This document shows, piece after piece, positions 1 to 12,430 of a DNA stretch of 64,000 nt. The DNA is from Acheta domesticus (Eukaryota > Arthropoda > Insecta > Orthoptera > Gryllidae), in contig JAHLJT010000631.1 of NCBI GenBank assembly GCA_031308135.1, positions 194,051,685 through 194,115,684 on the forward strand, read 5' to 3'. The number at the start of each line of letters is the position of its first letter. The stretch's first letter is position 1. The translations under genes and the position numbers were made by a program. The notes below the pieces were generated by a model that was not told where the DNA came from, searched no databases, and was given only the letters and a program-made list of their open reading frames with translations.

Positions 1-74
1 GCGGCGGGGGCGGCGGGGGCGGCGGGGGCGGCGGGGGCGGCGGGGGCGGCGGGGGCGGCGGGGGCGGCGGGGGA
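1..74. repeat. G-rich 9-bp tandem array at window edge
   Basis: About eight head-to-tail copies of CGGCGGGGG with almost no variation, running off the left edge. Every unit carries a run of five G, so the + strand could form G-quadruplexes. Its true length is unknown because the window begins inside it. Confidence 0.95.
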
Positions 75-279
75 CGGTGGAGACGCAGGTGACTGCACCA
101 AGTTCTCTAACTCCCGTCGTAGGCCGCCGTGGTAGCCACAACGCTCCTTCCAGGCCTGAGGGCGCAAACGGAATAGCTAACGGCGAGGCGCTGGTGCTAA
201 GTCTGCCGAGTAGTTACCGACGCCTCCGCAACCTCCGTCGCGCTGTTGGAGTCGAGGGGTCTTGGGATTACAGCCTCAC

Positions 280-1470
280 GCACTAATGAAGATCTACTTA
301 CTAGAACACTCTGGAAATGTTTGAATTTTAATTTATAATTTTCTGTATAGTACAGAATGTTATATTTCAAGTGAGTTGAAGCGTGGGGGAATATTTCTTC
401 CGAAGAAGAAACGTTCTTATTCCAGAAACAAACGACAAAAAACGTAAATTTGTAATTGGAGGCCAATTTGTGTCTTAGAACATAACGATAATGGAAGTAC
501 TTATTGCTAATATTAAGAGGAACACGCTGGTGTGGTTTATAATCTGTTCGCTGTACGAAATCAGGACTAAAATTATATTCAACTTTAAACTAGGGATCTT
601 CCATGGATATATTTCAAATATTTGTTGTTTTTCAAAACTTTTTTGACAATTCTGTTTTGCCTTACATTAGGGAACTCTATTCGCTCTATTTATTCACATC
701 TATTGCACCACTTTTAGTTAGTACGTTTAATTCTACTTAATGAAATATAACAACATCAATGAAATGGCATTTTGCTTAATTTATCCAAAATGAGTATGCT
801 AATACATGCCGCACACGTGACAAACGTGCATTGTGACAAATGTGCAAATCCTAATGGTACACCACAAATTCCCAGAAAATAATTTATGATGAATGAGAGA
901 CAACTCTTATATGCGCTAGAGAGAAGTACTTTCTAAAACATCTTCTCGTTTTTGTATGTTCATTTAATATTAGTAGCATAATGTATTCGTACTTCGACAC
1001 TTCCAAGCATTAAAATGATGAAAAATTCAGGATGCCAATAGGCGTAAACCCTCTACATTCATATAGTTTTCAATGCAATTTACAATGAAATTCAACGGAA
1101 TTAAGATCATTCTATTGTTTTACGTAAAATCTATACCTTAATTCTGAATTTTCAAACTTCAGTACTACGCTAGTATACGTCAACCCACTTGCGTAGTAAA
1201 TGAATTACACGTTAAATGATTTAATTCCCGAAGTATGATTGATACTTATCGACTTCTTCTTGACAAATCGAATGAATTGGAAGTGTGAGTTTATATGACT
1301 TACAAACTGACTTAATAAGCAGCTATTTCCACACAAATCTCAGTAAGTTGCAAACAACCATCAAAGCCCATCAATGGAAATAACGAACTCCAAACCTTAA
1401 ACGGGTATCTGTGATATTTTGTGAATGCGAAACAACCGAGCTAACGATGAGTCTGCGACAGGAGATGATG
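280..1470. other. AT-rich intergenic DNA, nothing recognised
   Basis: AT-rich sequence with frequent stops in all frames. I see no coding segment, terminal repeat or tandem array here. Confidence 0.6.
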
Positions 1471-1575
1471 TATGAGCGCTAAAGGGACTTTAATTGTATT
1501 CGCGCGAATCTCCAAACGTAACAGGGATCCACATAACGCAATTTGCCTTGTCACAGCCGCTTGGACGCGAAGTTG

Positions 1576-1765
1576 TCAGTGCGTGCGGGGCGCAGGTGCT
1601 CGCGCACTATTTTCAACGCCGCTTTTCCACTCGTCACGCTCGCAGGCGCCGGTTGCACTCCGTGGCGTGACTTGTGACGTCAGCCGTGCACAGTGGTTGG
1701 AAATACAATTCTGCGTGCGGCGTTCTGATTGCAGTTGAAAATCTGTCGATTGTAGATTGGAAATC
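1576..1765 (+). repeat. Dispersed repeat R2, copy a
   Basis: The first half (GTGCGTGCGGGGCGCAGGTG, then a CACTATTTTCA motif) is matched at 2292-2362. The second half (GACGTCAGCCGTGCACAGTG, then TTGGAAATACAATTCTGC) is matched at 3048-3200. The three segments look like differently truncated copies of one element. The stretch also shows weak similarity to the middle of SINE-1, since copy c runs straight into it. No coding function is apparent. Confidence 0.7.
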
Positions 1766-2291
1766 AAATACCGGACTAGAACACTAATTGAAATAAGTCG
1801 GCGTAAATAAGGACACGTGAAGATCTTCTAAATAAGGAGTGTTTCGGAAACGGTTTTGGCGGTTGCAAATTTGGAATCGAATGCCCGAGCCGTACTCTAA
1901 CAAACGTACCTGAAACAAACGGTACGTGAAAAATCTTCAAACAATTGCTAGACTTTAAGCAGAAAATTTGGAGGCGGTAATTGCTCATATATGAGTACAG
2001 GGTGTTTATGATGTCAATCATTATTTTACCTAGGAAACCTTGTGATGGAAGATATGAGGACAACCTTTCTTCTCCAACACAATGTCCAGAGACACATTTT
2101 TTGAAGTGCGTATATTTCTTTGCTTTGATGTCAGAACTGCTCGTCTACTGAGACTTCAAACACATGGTTTTTCTGCATTTCTTCTATTTGTAACGATTTC
2201 GTGACAATGCATTTCAATATTTAAAACCTCTCGAAAATATGAGCAACTATTTCCTTGTAAAACTCGCTCCTTTGTTCAGTACATGAGGAAT

Positions 2292-2362
2292 GTCAGTGCA
2301 TACGGGGCGCAAGTGCACGCACACTATTTTCACCGCCGCGTTCTCAATCGTCGCGCTCGCAT
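2292..2362 (+). repeat. Dispersed repeat R2, copy b (fragment)
   Basis: Shares with 1576-1650 the block beginning TCAGTGCATACGGGGCGCAA and the CACTATTTTCA motif, with roughly 80 percent identity by eye. Only the 5' half of the repeat is present. Confidence 0.7.
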
Positions 2363-2899
2363 GTGTAATGCTTGAATTGCTGCTTGCTAGACCCCGCTCG
2401 CACTCACAATGATATAGGCAGGCAGGGCGTCGCAGTTACAACAGCAAAATCAGATCACAAATATTTAAATTTATGGGTCCTTGGGAGCTAAGTCCCTTCA
2501 GAAGACTGCAGGATGGTGGATCAGCACAAGTGAAAATGAAAAACAGAATATGTTTTAACAAATGTCGAAACAAGAGTCCTTTACTTACTAGAAATCAAGT
2601 TACAAAGTGAAGTTACATGAAAGTGACGTGGAGACCTCCGTCCAAGTAAACGGTAGCTCAGAGAGTCCCGCGGGCGGTGCCCGTGGGCGTACTTTATAGT
2701 ACTCAGATCTTTGTTCATCATGCGCTTCCACTTGGGTGGCACGTGGCCTCCCTCCCCAAGAAAATGACGTGGCCACAGGGCGTCGAACCGCCTCTCTGTG
2801 TTCGTGCCTCTGCTCCGGACATATCGTCCGTCACCTTAAGGGCTTGCTCTTGGAGCTGGGGCTGCGAGCGGGTGACCTCATGTCTTGAGAACCCACGTG

Positions 2900-2930
2900 C
2901 CTAAGTATCCATACTAATGGATACTTCCCA
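2900..2930. other. Small inverted repeat
   Basis: AGTATCCAT and ATGGATACT are perfect 9-bp arms separated by 4 bases within AT-rich sequence. No T-run follows and no function is implied. It lies downstream of a mixed-GC stretch (2640-2900) in which I recognise no coding motif. Confidence 0.5.
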
Positions 2931-3047
2931 GTGGCATGCGTCATGATCAAAACTCCTACCTTATAGAAGTTAAAAATATAATTACCATCAAAAATACTTA
3001 TTACAATTATTACAATAACTACTGGTGGTTACAATCATTACACATGC

Positions 3048-3200
3048 GCCGGTTTGCATTGAGGTGGGTGGCTTACGACGTCAGCTCTGCACAGTAGTTG
3101 GAAATAAAATTCTGCCCGGGATACTCATTTCAGCGTACGGCGATCTGATTGGAGGTGAGAGACCACAGATCTGGCGATTGTGGATTAGAAATCGAATGCC
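3048..3200 (+). repeat. Dispersed repeat R2, copy c
   Basis: Matches 1650-1765 through the GACGTCAG, GCACAGTAGTTGGAAATA and AATTCTGC motifs, then continues with GATTGTGGATTAGAAATCGA, which parallels GATTGTAGATTGGAAATCAA at 1748-1767. It merges at its right side with a SINE-1 copy. Confidence 0.7.
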
Positions 3201-3535
3201 GGAACCGTGCCTTTACAAACAGGCCACGGACCGCGCGCAATCTTTTCCTGCTCTTCATTGTCCTACCACAATCCCTTACTTACACATAATTACCCTTACA
3301 TGCACTACACTACCACTCATGTCGGGAGACCAGTCGAGAGCTTAAAGCTTGTAAGGTATGGCCGTGCCCTGCTGTTGAGAGGTAGCCGAATGGGGAAAAC
3401 TCCTCTAGCCGACGTGTCGGTCGGCGCCGATAATTACAATCCTGGGGGGGAAGGTCACCGAGACCTCCAGAAGAAAATCATGCACTACACTTACTAATAA
3501 CCTTATTAGTTGGTGCGGCCGAAAACACGAAATAA
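3180..3535 (+). repeat. SINE-1 copy, 5' truncated
   Basis: Carries the diagnostic SINE-1 core: GGCCACGGACCGCGCGCAAT, the ACATGCACTACACTACCAC box, GGGAGACCAGTCGAGAGCTT, the second CATGCACTACACTTAC box, and the 3' end with AAAACACGAAATAATCAT. The tRNA-like head is missing. Confidence 0.85.
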
Positions 3536-3539
3536 TCAT

Positions 3540-5160
3540 AGATTAGAAATCTGCTGGTAGAATAATTTTCTGGAAGTACTGAATGAATGTGTAGTTTTCT
3601 TCAAATGACTTGAAATGGATGGCAAATCCTATTCAAAAACGAATCTTATATGTTCTGTTTTCATTCCCATTCTTTAGGGCGACCTCTAGTGCAGCGATTA
3701 GAATGCTTGCCCTCCGCTACCACCGCTATGTATCGTTACGTCCAATAGAAGTAGCATTTGAGCATTTGTAGTGTGTAAAGTGAGATTGACACAGAAGTTC
3801 TTGGGATTCTTCCACTTTTCTCACCACTTATTCCACAATTCTCTACTTACATCTTAATTTCTCAGTTTATCATATCATCATTATCATTACATGTCAGCAC
3901 TTGCCTTATCGAGGAAACCCAATGACGGCAGTTGGAATTTCGATATTAGGAACTGCGACAGTTGTACCGTCTTCCCGATAATCCACGTCACAGATAAAAT
4001 GATCAAATAATTTTCATTCCTATCCCTGGCTACGTAATGGATTGATCAAACACACCTAAGGCCATTATAGCCAGATAGAATATCAATAGTATTACTGAGT
4101 GCACGGTAGTGTCCGTAACTGAAGTATAGAATATATTGTTATTGACCCAAACATTACCAAGAGGGAGCGGCTCAGACACCCCTTGATGGTTTTGCGTTCA
4201 GTATTTACTTGAATGTTTATAGTTTCAACATTTTTAAAACGCTCAAAATCATTTATACTGTCCATAATGTACTTTTTTTCAAAATATTATAGATTAATCA
4301 CAATTGTAGGTTATAATTTCAGTTGTTTCAGCGTCTTTGGTAGTGAATTAAAAAAGTCTGGACTATTCACTAAAAATATGAACATTCAGTTTAAAATTTG
4401 GAAATATTTGTTTTAGTATTTTAAGTCATAACACAATGTAATTAAAAACGTTATTGTGTTATGGATAAACATAGGTATGTATTTGTCATACTACTGTAAT
4501 ATGTAGGTTTTCTCATTCAAAACAAATATTGAAGCGACAATTCCATAACTTTTCATACAAAGAGTAATAAATTAATTTTTTTGTTGAGTTGAATTCACAT
4601 ATATTACTAGTTATACAAATTTAATAATTTAACAAAATCGACAAAATCATGAATAAAATAAAAAAATTAGACCGCAGCGCTTCAAAGGATCACCTTTGGT
4701 AATGTTCGAAACATTTTACTCATTATTCCTAAAGAAAATAGTTAAGGACGTTATGACACTAAGTACGAAATCAGGATACAATAACTTCTTCTAACATCGT
4801 AGAAGAAACAATAACCGATTGCTGACACTTAATTTCACGACGAAAGACCGGGATGCGTCCATGGTGATGGTCAAGGATGAAATGTAATTCATTGTAGAAG
4901 AGTAAGCAATGGCTTTCTTTCAGTTTGTGCAATAAATACATCAGGACAAACAAGTTAATAAAATATTTATTTACAAAATCAAGATAAAATGCGTGATTCG
5001 TCAAAATAAGGCATTAGAAATTTTGTCTTTCGAGTTCTAGTATTACAATCCAAATACGCGATCAAAGCAAGCAGTTGACCATAAGAAAATAATAAAAAAC
5101 CGACTATCTAGAAAACATTAACTAAAAACTAAGAAGCGACTTGGCATAGTTCTTACCGAT
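3540..5160. other. AT-rich intergenic DNA, nothing recognised
   Basis: No open frame of coding character, tandem array or inverted terminal pair was recognised. Two short open frames (4213-4416 plus, 4771-5004 minus) are AT-rich and resemble no protein family I know. Confidence 0.5.
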
Positions 5161-5177
5161 TAAGGTACCGAACAGAA

Positions 5178-5266
5178 AATGTGTCGACATGAGTTAGCCG
5201 GTTTACATTAGTTAGTCAACCGACATTAGTCGACCGGTTCGGTAATGTGTCGACATGAGTTAGCCG
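5178..5266 (+). repeat. Short direct duplication with internal palindromes
   Basis: The 23-bp word starting AATGTGTCGACATGAGTTAG occurs identically at 5178-5200 and 5244-5266. Between them lie CGACATTAGTCGACCGGTTC and related GTCGAC/ACCGGT palindromes. It looks like a degenerate small tandem repeat of about 66 bp. Confidence 0.7.
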
Positions 5267-5279
5267 CAATAGGTTAGTC

Positions 5280-6240
5280 GCAAAGACTTGCTTTCCCTTC
5301 CCGCCTGATCAGTTGGCCCTTCCATTTCGGATTGGTGTCAATTTGATGGTGATCAGCTGAGAGTTGCCAGTACAGTGTATTATTGACGGTAGTTCACTGT
5401 CAACCCTCGAACGCTCGTAGCTGTCTGAGATTCTGGTCAGTCAGCGTTGCCATTAAATTTAGTAAGTCGTTTTGCTAGTAAGAAGAGAGTTTCCACCTGT
5501 TATGAAGTTCTTTTTAATGACTTGTCTCCAGGACCTCAAACATACGATGTGCGATCTTTGATATTTGCTCGCAGGATTTTATAAAGATGCACAAAGATTA
5601 TGCACATTTATACACATTGTTTACGCCAAGTCGGAAAAACTTTTAGCATTAACTCGAGCAATACATGTAGGGTTAGATTAATAAACAAGCACGAGCTTAG
5701 GATCCATTCTGCCTTGAGGTACCCGACAATTGTTTTTGACAAAAATTAATGTTATTTTAAAAAAAGTTAAAACAATTGCTAGCTATTTTATTAAATATTT
5801 ACAAAATAATACATTTTAACCAGATTTCATAAAACTAGATAAAATACTTTTGAAAAACATTGCCATTCGATGAAGGAGATAAAAGTTACTTAAAAATACA
5901 ACTGTGTGTGCGATGTTGTGTCTATTATTTGAGTATAGTATTTGTATAATAAAATGTTCTAGTTTTTACTTTTGTTTAGGAAAGGCATGTTCAATAGTTG
6001 AATATCAATTGCTTGAGTTTGACAATATCATGAGTCACTGAATGTATTAATCCGGGCTTGGACCCATGCGAGTGAGCACAGGCAGGTAGCTCCCGCGGGC
6101 GTGTGTGGCCTCGAGCTGGACGAATCTACGCAGGAGCTAGCAGGCTGCCTGATGCCACAATAACACATACTGCCCACGAAAGCATGCAACGGACTGTCTC
6201 TGGTGGCTGGGAAATTATTGATGTATTATTGTGTGAATAC
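5280..6240. other. Intergenic DNA, nothing recognised
   Basis: Mixed AT-rich sequence, with a moderately GC-rich patch at 6055-6200. No supported gene or element was found. Confidence 0.5.
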
Positions 6241-6242
6241 AG

Positions 6243-6672
6243 GCCCATTAACTACTACGGTAATTAGTCCGTAAGTGTAGTGCATCTTTTCGTCACGGAA
6301 GGTGGCAGTGTTCTTCCTCAGAATGGTGAGATCCGGCGCTTACCAACGTCGGCCGAGGGGTTTTCCCCTATCCAAGTATCTCCCACCAGCTGGAAACTGC
6401 CCCTATGGCGAAAAGCAGTAGGCACCCGACTGGTGGTAGAGTAGTACACGTAAGTGTGTGTGTGTGTGGTGTGTGTGTGTGTGTGCATATGCGAAGATGA
6501 TAGAAAAGGAAAATGTAGGAAAGATCGCGCGCGGTCTGCGGCCCGTTTGTTAGGGTACTGCTCTGGCAATCACCTGGTGTTGATTGGAGAAACCACGGAA
6601 AACTACCGATCACAGCAACCTGCCTCGAGAATTTTTCTCCATTTATCGGCTGAATTCGACCAAGCAATCGAG
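6243..6672 (-). repeat. SINE-1 copy, minus orientation, head missing
   Basis: Reads as the reverse complement of the SINE-1 core: CCGTAAGTGTAGTGCATC near the 3' end, TCTCCCACCAGC, a GTGTGTG run at the TACATGCACT box, GATCGCGCGCGGTCTGCGGC, CGTTTGTTAGGGTACTGCTC, then ACCTGGTGTTGATTGGAGAA. The tRNA-like head is absent beyond the GAATTCGACC box. Confidence 0.88.
6452..6485. repeat. (TG)n microsatellite inside SINE-1
   Basis: Interrupted TG run replacing the usual ATGCACTAC-adjacent stretch of the SINE-1 copy. It probably expanded from the short TGTGTGTA motif seen in sister copies. Confidence 0.9.
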
Positions 6673-7904
6673 TGACGAAAATATTGCTTTCATCGGGACA
6701 GGAATTCGAGAACTTCACGTTCAGAGTCACAGAAATAACATCAGATGTTGCCTTGACCTACCTAAGCCAGTACTAATGGCCGAAGGCAGGCTAGGATAGA
6801 CACATGGATAGACGAACAGGAAACTCTCAGTAACAGCAGAAAGCACCGTGTTAGGTGTGTTCCGCTGTAAGGCGGCCGTACAGCAAATAGTTATGCGGTG
6901 CACACTGTTAGGCTGCTTTTGTGCTCCCTCCGCGGCATACAGTGTTATTCTGCGGACTTGACGCAAACTCCTTTTCCGTTTCTTAACGACGGGAATGTCG
7001 CCGTGCCTGGTGTGAAATTCTCATCTGGAGCACAATGTTTTTTTTCATGGTTTTTCATCGTTTTTTTCATTCATAATTACAGAATATAATAAATACGTTG
7101 TTGATGCTACTATAAACAAAAGAGAGGAAATTAATATGAGATCGTGAGACAGTAAATCAGTTGTCTCTAGACTGAGCCGTTATTTTCTCGTTGCTTCATA
7201 GACATTTTGTCCAATTTTCTGAACTTTTCTCTTACTATTTTAGTTTCATTGTTTTGACTAATTCCACATTTCTTTCGATCTTTCTCATTTTCTAAGAGAA
7301 AGAGCGATTAAAATTTTAACACAAAATTAAAATAACACTTTTAATGTTCACTATTTTATGGGGTGTTTTATTCCTAACAATTTTATTAATAGTACATTTT
7401 GTATATCATCAATTTTAATGATTTTTTTACATTGGGACATTCTTCACCATCAGATTCTTCTTAATCAAATTTGTACTTTACTAGTATTTTAATTTTATTC
7501 TGAAATGATAATTTGTACATTGTTACTGATGAATCTGATTTTACGAGTTCACTTCACAAGTTCTTCAACACAATCTCTTTAGATAAGATTTTAATATTTA
7601 TGATCACTTTTATGAACCTGGTTTCGTATACTTTCTCCCTGAGAGATTTTCCAGAGACAAATCATATTTTAATGGTAGAGCTACGATCGTGCGTACGCTG
7701 CAGACAAAATTCCAGGAAGCGCACACACCAGATAAGAGCGTGACAGGTACATGGAAACAGCACATCTGTTCCTGGAAACCTAAAGCAAATGTATGAAGGA
7801 GTTTGGGCTTCTGAGTGGCCATTCTGTAGCAAGAGTTACGGAAGAAGCTTATAGAAAGTTACTTGCAATCAAGAAATTCATTAAATGTGAAGTAGATTTG
7901 TGTT

Positions 7905-8105
7905 ATATATATATATATATAATATATATATATGTTATATATATATTATTATATATATTATATTTATATATATATATATATTATATATATATTATATATA
8001 TTATATATATATATATTTATATATATATATACATACATATATATACATATATATATAATATTATACTAATATATATAATACTAATATTAATTATATACAT
8101 GTAAC
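7905..8105. repeat. (TA)n microsatellite tract
   Basis: About 200 bp of TA dinucleotides with scattered TT and ATAC interruptions. An open frame of 103 codons across it (7793-8104) translates as alternating I and Y and is an artefact. Confidence 0.95.
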
Positions 8106-8175
8106 ATTAGTACAATGCAGAACTGATAACAATGATAACTTCAAGCAAGTTGTTAATGAATATATCCGAATGAGG

Positions 8176-8248
8176 GTAATCTTATATTAATGGATCGAAC
8201 GATTTTCCAACAATTGGAAAATCGTTCGATCCATTAATATAAGATTAC
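8176..8248. repeat. Perfect 35-bp inverted repeat with 3-nt loop
   Basis: Arm 1 at 8176-8210 begins GTAATCTTATATTAATGGAT and arm 2 at 8214-8248 is its exact reverse complement. The loop is CAA. There are no mismatches over 35 bp. Such perfection in otherwise decayed neutral DNA implies a recent origin, active gene conversion or selection. It could be a fold-back fragment of a MITE, a recent palindromic duplication or a small-RNA hairpin. Confidence 0.97.
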
Positions 8249-8249
8249 A

Positions 8250-10740
8250 ATTATTGTACTCTCGTTATAATTGTTTTTAGAAAATTGATATTCCACTTTT
8301 TATTTATTTATTAAATTAACGTCAAAAATCTGTTATAAACTGTGTGAATTACAATGTGGAGAAGTGTATTCTGTGAAAGTTTTCTTAAATTTTGGGATCT
8401 CTGCCTTAACCCATTTACAAGTTAAGTCATGAAAACAAGTGGAAACGAGCGTTTGGAGTGGGTGGAAAAATATAAGAAAAAATTAGTTCTCGCGTAAAAA
8501 ATATTATTTCCAAATGAATAAACCTACAGATTTTGACTGTTATCCCTCATCCTGCCCTTCGTGAAGGAATCGACTTACTGCCAAAAGAACTTACTTGATA
8601 AGTTTAAAAACAAATGAGCGAAACGATTAAGCAATATGCGTTAATAGCAGTCAAGAATACACAAATTGTGTGTTTCATTTACAATGCATAACGTGGCACC
8701 GCATAAATAACTCAATTCCGGTAGAGAAGATGGTTGATTTTTGCAATCAAATTAGTAGACGGTGTGCCAGCATAGTGATATTAATACAATAAAACAGCAA
8801 ATATGTCGTAAATAGAAAATGTAAATGGCTAGTCATGATTACTACTCCCTTTGGGCGCATACACGTATATACATTTTCTAAATTGATATCGAAAGTTCAA
8901 GAATAAAAATACTACTTGTATTTCCGTTGAGTCATGATTTTAAAACTTATAGTTTTCAATTTTCTATCTTAATACTATGTTATATGGATTCAATTCTTTT
9001 GGAAAGGCGTATTGAAGAATATACTCAAGTTGTACAACTTCAGGCAAGAAGATAATGGGTCTTACAATAACATTCAAAATGAACTACTGTAGCCCGCAAT
9101 ACAGATGTGTATTGCGAAAAGTCTATCAGTCCCCTGTTAGTCCAGTAGGAATGTACATTTTACCTGGAAAAAAGTTATAAAAGCTTTCTCTTTTAGTATG
9201 TTGTATGTAGGGACCCAGGAACCAGTTAAAACCCTAAGTTTTTGTTCTCAAAGACCCTGTGCTAACTTCTGAAGGTTCGAAAACCGGTGTTTTTTAGACT
9301 TGTTTCGGGTCTTTACACACAAAAATACATATCCATCATTTTTTGGGCAATAATATTTTTGGCAATGAGTACATTTATGAGGCACTGTTAACTCCGCCGA
9401 TTAGATAAATGATAGTTTTACACATCATAATTATTACATTAAATATAATAAAATTAATAAATTTATTATAGTTTGATCATAATCTCACAAAACGTGTTTG
9501 CACACATTTTTAAGAACTTAAAAATAGCGTTTTTTAATCCGTAGCTATAAAATAACACATGTCTCGTAAGGTCTTCCATAAAGTTATAATTATAATAGTT
9601 AGTGTGAATGCGAAATACTATTACAACTAGGGATGACACAACCAAATGGTACACCGAAAGAAGTCTAATCGTAAATAACAGACAAAATCACAGATATACA
9701 TCCACTTACCCACCAAGGCAGATTATTCCATTACTATTTGTAAAGTTATAGAAAAAGTTATGAAGTATTAAGTAATATTTTTCAAACCGTCTGAAGTCTT
9801 GGAGGAAGAATAACGGCGAAATTATTGTAAACAATTTAAATGGGAACAATTCTCTGCTGAAATCCTTCCTTTTATTCCTTTCATTCAAGATAGTACGAAA
9901 ACTTTTACTCATACGTATTGTACCATCTATTGGACATTATGTCGTTGTTCCATTTAGAGTTTAGCCACTGTGATCCATAACCATACCTGAATTGTAACCA
10001 CAAATACTCGATTTCCTATTCTGTCTATTCATGATAACTCACAGCAAACCGACATTGAATGTTACAATTCAACGAGAGAATCGGCCTGAAAATAGAGGCG
10101 AGAGTCGAGCATTGTGCATTTTCGATCCATACGTGTCCCACAAAATAGCACACGCGAGAAAGGGCAATACCCAACTAAAAGCATAGCGAGGCCGATGGAG
10201 GCACCAGGCCGCAAAGCGATTCCATTGAATCGCGAGCTCATTAACTCAGCGGCGCACCGCAGAGGTGCCTCTCTGTCCTAGAAAAAGTCCCTGGAGGAAT
10301 TTCCGATAGTTTCATAAAGCAGCATTCTACCGTTTTAATGAAGTGAAATGCTGCACCATCAACTTTCAGAATCTTTTATGTTCCGAAGAAATGCTACTAT
10401 TATTACGTTTAAATTTCAGTTTAATTAAATGAATTTTAAGTCCTCTTGGGTAGCTCACTGATCAGCGTGCTCGTATTCCATAAAGTGACCTGTCAAAGAA
10501 TACAAAAAAACTTTAACAATTTCACAAAACTCTTGCAATGCTATGAAAACACAAAATGAAAGGTACACACTGACTAAGTGATGCTACCTGACTAATACAG
10601 TAAGAAAAATTAAATTAATGTAAACATTGCAGAATGTATTGAAGGTTACGAGGCACACATGGCTGGATTTCTTAAACCAGACTACTCTCATAGCACCACA
10701 GCTCCTCCTATTTACACAGCTGTCTAGTAGAGAGTCTCAA
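8250..10740. other. AT-rich intergenic DNA, nothing recognised
   Basis: Long AT-rich stretch without recognisable coding or repeat structure. Short minus-strand open frames at 9466-9654 and 9706-9912 are AT-rich and resemble no family. A slightly GC-richer patch lies at 10080-10290. Confidence 0.5.
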
Positions 10741-10744
10741 TGCA

Positions 10745-11085
10745 GATAGGAAAAAATGCCTTTCGCTGACGTAAATGCTTCACGTCCAAGTCCAGCGCAC
10801 TCCCCGTTCCGCCGTGGCGCAACTCCACCAGCATTCACTCCCGCCAACCACCCAGCTCTGACACCGCCCCGAGTTTTACACCGGGCGGATCGCAGAGGGC
10901 GGTTAGCCGGCCAGCCGGCGGAGGGGCGGACGGAGGCGGGGGGAGATACGGGTGGCGACGGCGGTGGTGGTGGTAGCGGGGCCGGCAACGTCGGCGGCGG
11001 CGGCGGCGGTGACGGTGGTGATGACGTGACGTCATCGGTATCGGCGGCGGAAGAAATCGCCCCATGCGTAGAGGCGCGGGGGAAC
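10745..11085. other. GC/CpG-rich island with GGC/GGT triplet repeats
   Basis: An abrupt rise in GC and CpG content, with runs of GGCGG and GGTGGTGGT at 10955-11020 and a GACGTGACGTCA motif (CRE-like) at 11022-11034. Open frames on both strands (for example 10756-11094 plus and 10737-11087 minus) encode only Pro- or Gly-rich low-complexity peptides. It is plausible as a promoter-type CpG island, but no exon could be assigned. Confidence 0.5.
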
Positions 11086-11087
11086 AA

Positions 11088-11125
11088 TGATTAATTAATG
11101 TCTTAATTAATTAATTAATTGTTTT
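11088..11125. repeat. TTAATTAA-rich block
   Basis: Overlapping TAATTAAT motifs (GATTAATTAATG, then TTAATTAATTAATTAATTG) lie just after the GC island. TAATTA is the consensus core of many homeodomain sites, so a regulatory role is possible. A simple (TTAA)n microsatellite is the simpler reading. Confidence 0.6.
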
Positions 11126-11889
11126 TTTTAAGTGGGACGGCGAACTTTGGAGTTGGCGCCCCCATAACACACTGGTGTAGCATGGAACTCCCATAATTTG
11201 GCGGGAGTACCACAAAGAGTGCCCAGGTGGGCGGAAGTCGCAGGAACTTGTCCGCGCCGACCAAAATGTGCCAACAGACCTCGGTTTCGATTCCCGGTCG
11301 GGGAACATATAGTGCGCTTTCTTTACAATGTCCCAGTATCTTGTCTTGTGTGACGATGTTAAAGCCCAGGTTGAATAGCCCAGGTTCTCAGGTTGAATAC
11401 ATCAGAAAACGGCGTAGAGATATGCATGTGCTAATAACATGCATTCTTTAATCTATGGCCGGGACGCCGCTGACAGGTCTTCGCTCCTCAAAGACTGTTG
11501 TACCAGTACAGACAGAAATGTATGTTAATTATTCTTTAAATACTTAAAACAGTTTTAAAATTTTCATCTAGACTTCTTAATAGAGTATGAATTGCCTGAC
11601 GGGGGAAAGAAATACGTCACAGAAAGCCTCCCTCTATTCGTAAATGTTAATATTTCGATTTTGATGAAAATGTGAATTACCTTGTTACTGTGTCTTGTTT
11701 ACATTTACGAAAAGGTTGGGTCAGTAACCAGACAAGACTCACCTCGATTAAAATTGATATATAAAAATATTTAAGAATCAGCAAGAAACGTATTATTTCT
11801 TATGTGATGATGCGGATTATCCAGTTACTATCCCAATCCCTTCACATCATCATTCAAATTTTATTTCACAATTCCAAAAGATTTAATAC

Positions 11890-12430
11890 AATGATAGTGT
11901 AACGTCATAGCATTGGGCTCGACCGACAGAACCCCCGTTGTGCAGGGGTAGGGGTTGGTCATCTGGGGTCGGGCTGGCGGCAGCCAGACCTCTGAAGTCG
12001 TTCCGGTGGGAGGGGTTGTGTTTTGGTGCCGGGTGGCACGGCCGGAGACGGCAGGGGGCAGGCAAGTCGGGGGCGCGTCCTGGAAGGCGGCTGTCAGTGC
12101 GCACAAGGGATGATGTGTGACGACAGAATTCGGCCTGCAGAATCGCGGTAGTCCCATCCGGTCAAAATCTCAGTAATGAGAACATGTGGGCCGCGGGTCG
12201 CCTGCGTGGGAGGTCAGTCACGTGACCCTTCACAAAAGAGAGCAGTGAAGGAAACGGCCAGTCATTCGAGTCTGAGCCGAATCACGGGGTGGATGCACCC
12301 AACTTGCGCCAAGGCGGTGCAGAGACGAGCTGGGCTCGTGAGGGCAATCCATGTGTTGAAACGCCGGTGTGGAAGTTATTCCACGTGTGACGGAGTGTTA
12401 CGCTGTGTGCGGGCACTTGTGTAGAGTGAG
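11890..12430. other. GC-rich segment overlapping a candidate solo LTR
   Basis: GC-rich sequence bounded by AT-rich DNA. Open frames on both strands are short and low in complexity. The right part coincides with the candidate LTR below. Confidence 0.4.

Noticed and set aside
4213..4416. 67-codon AT-rich frame
   Set aside because: Length and Phe/Ile/Lys composition are expected by chance in AT-rich DNA.
6368..6730. 120-codon minus-strand frame with a His-Thr repeat
   Set aside because: It is SINE-1 sequence plus the (TG)n microsatellite.
7793..8104. 103-codon plus-strand frame rich in Ile and Tyr
   Set aside because: It is a translation of a (TA)n microsatellite and has no independent support.
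11260..11310. B-box-like GGTTTCGATTCCCGGTCGG as a possible tRNA
   Set aside because: No A-box at suitable spacing and no cloverleaf could be drawn.
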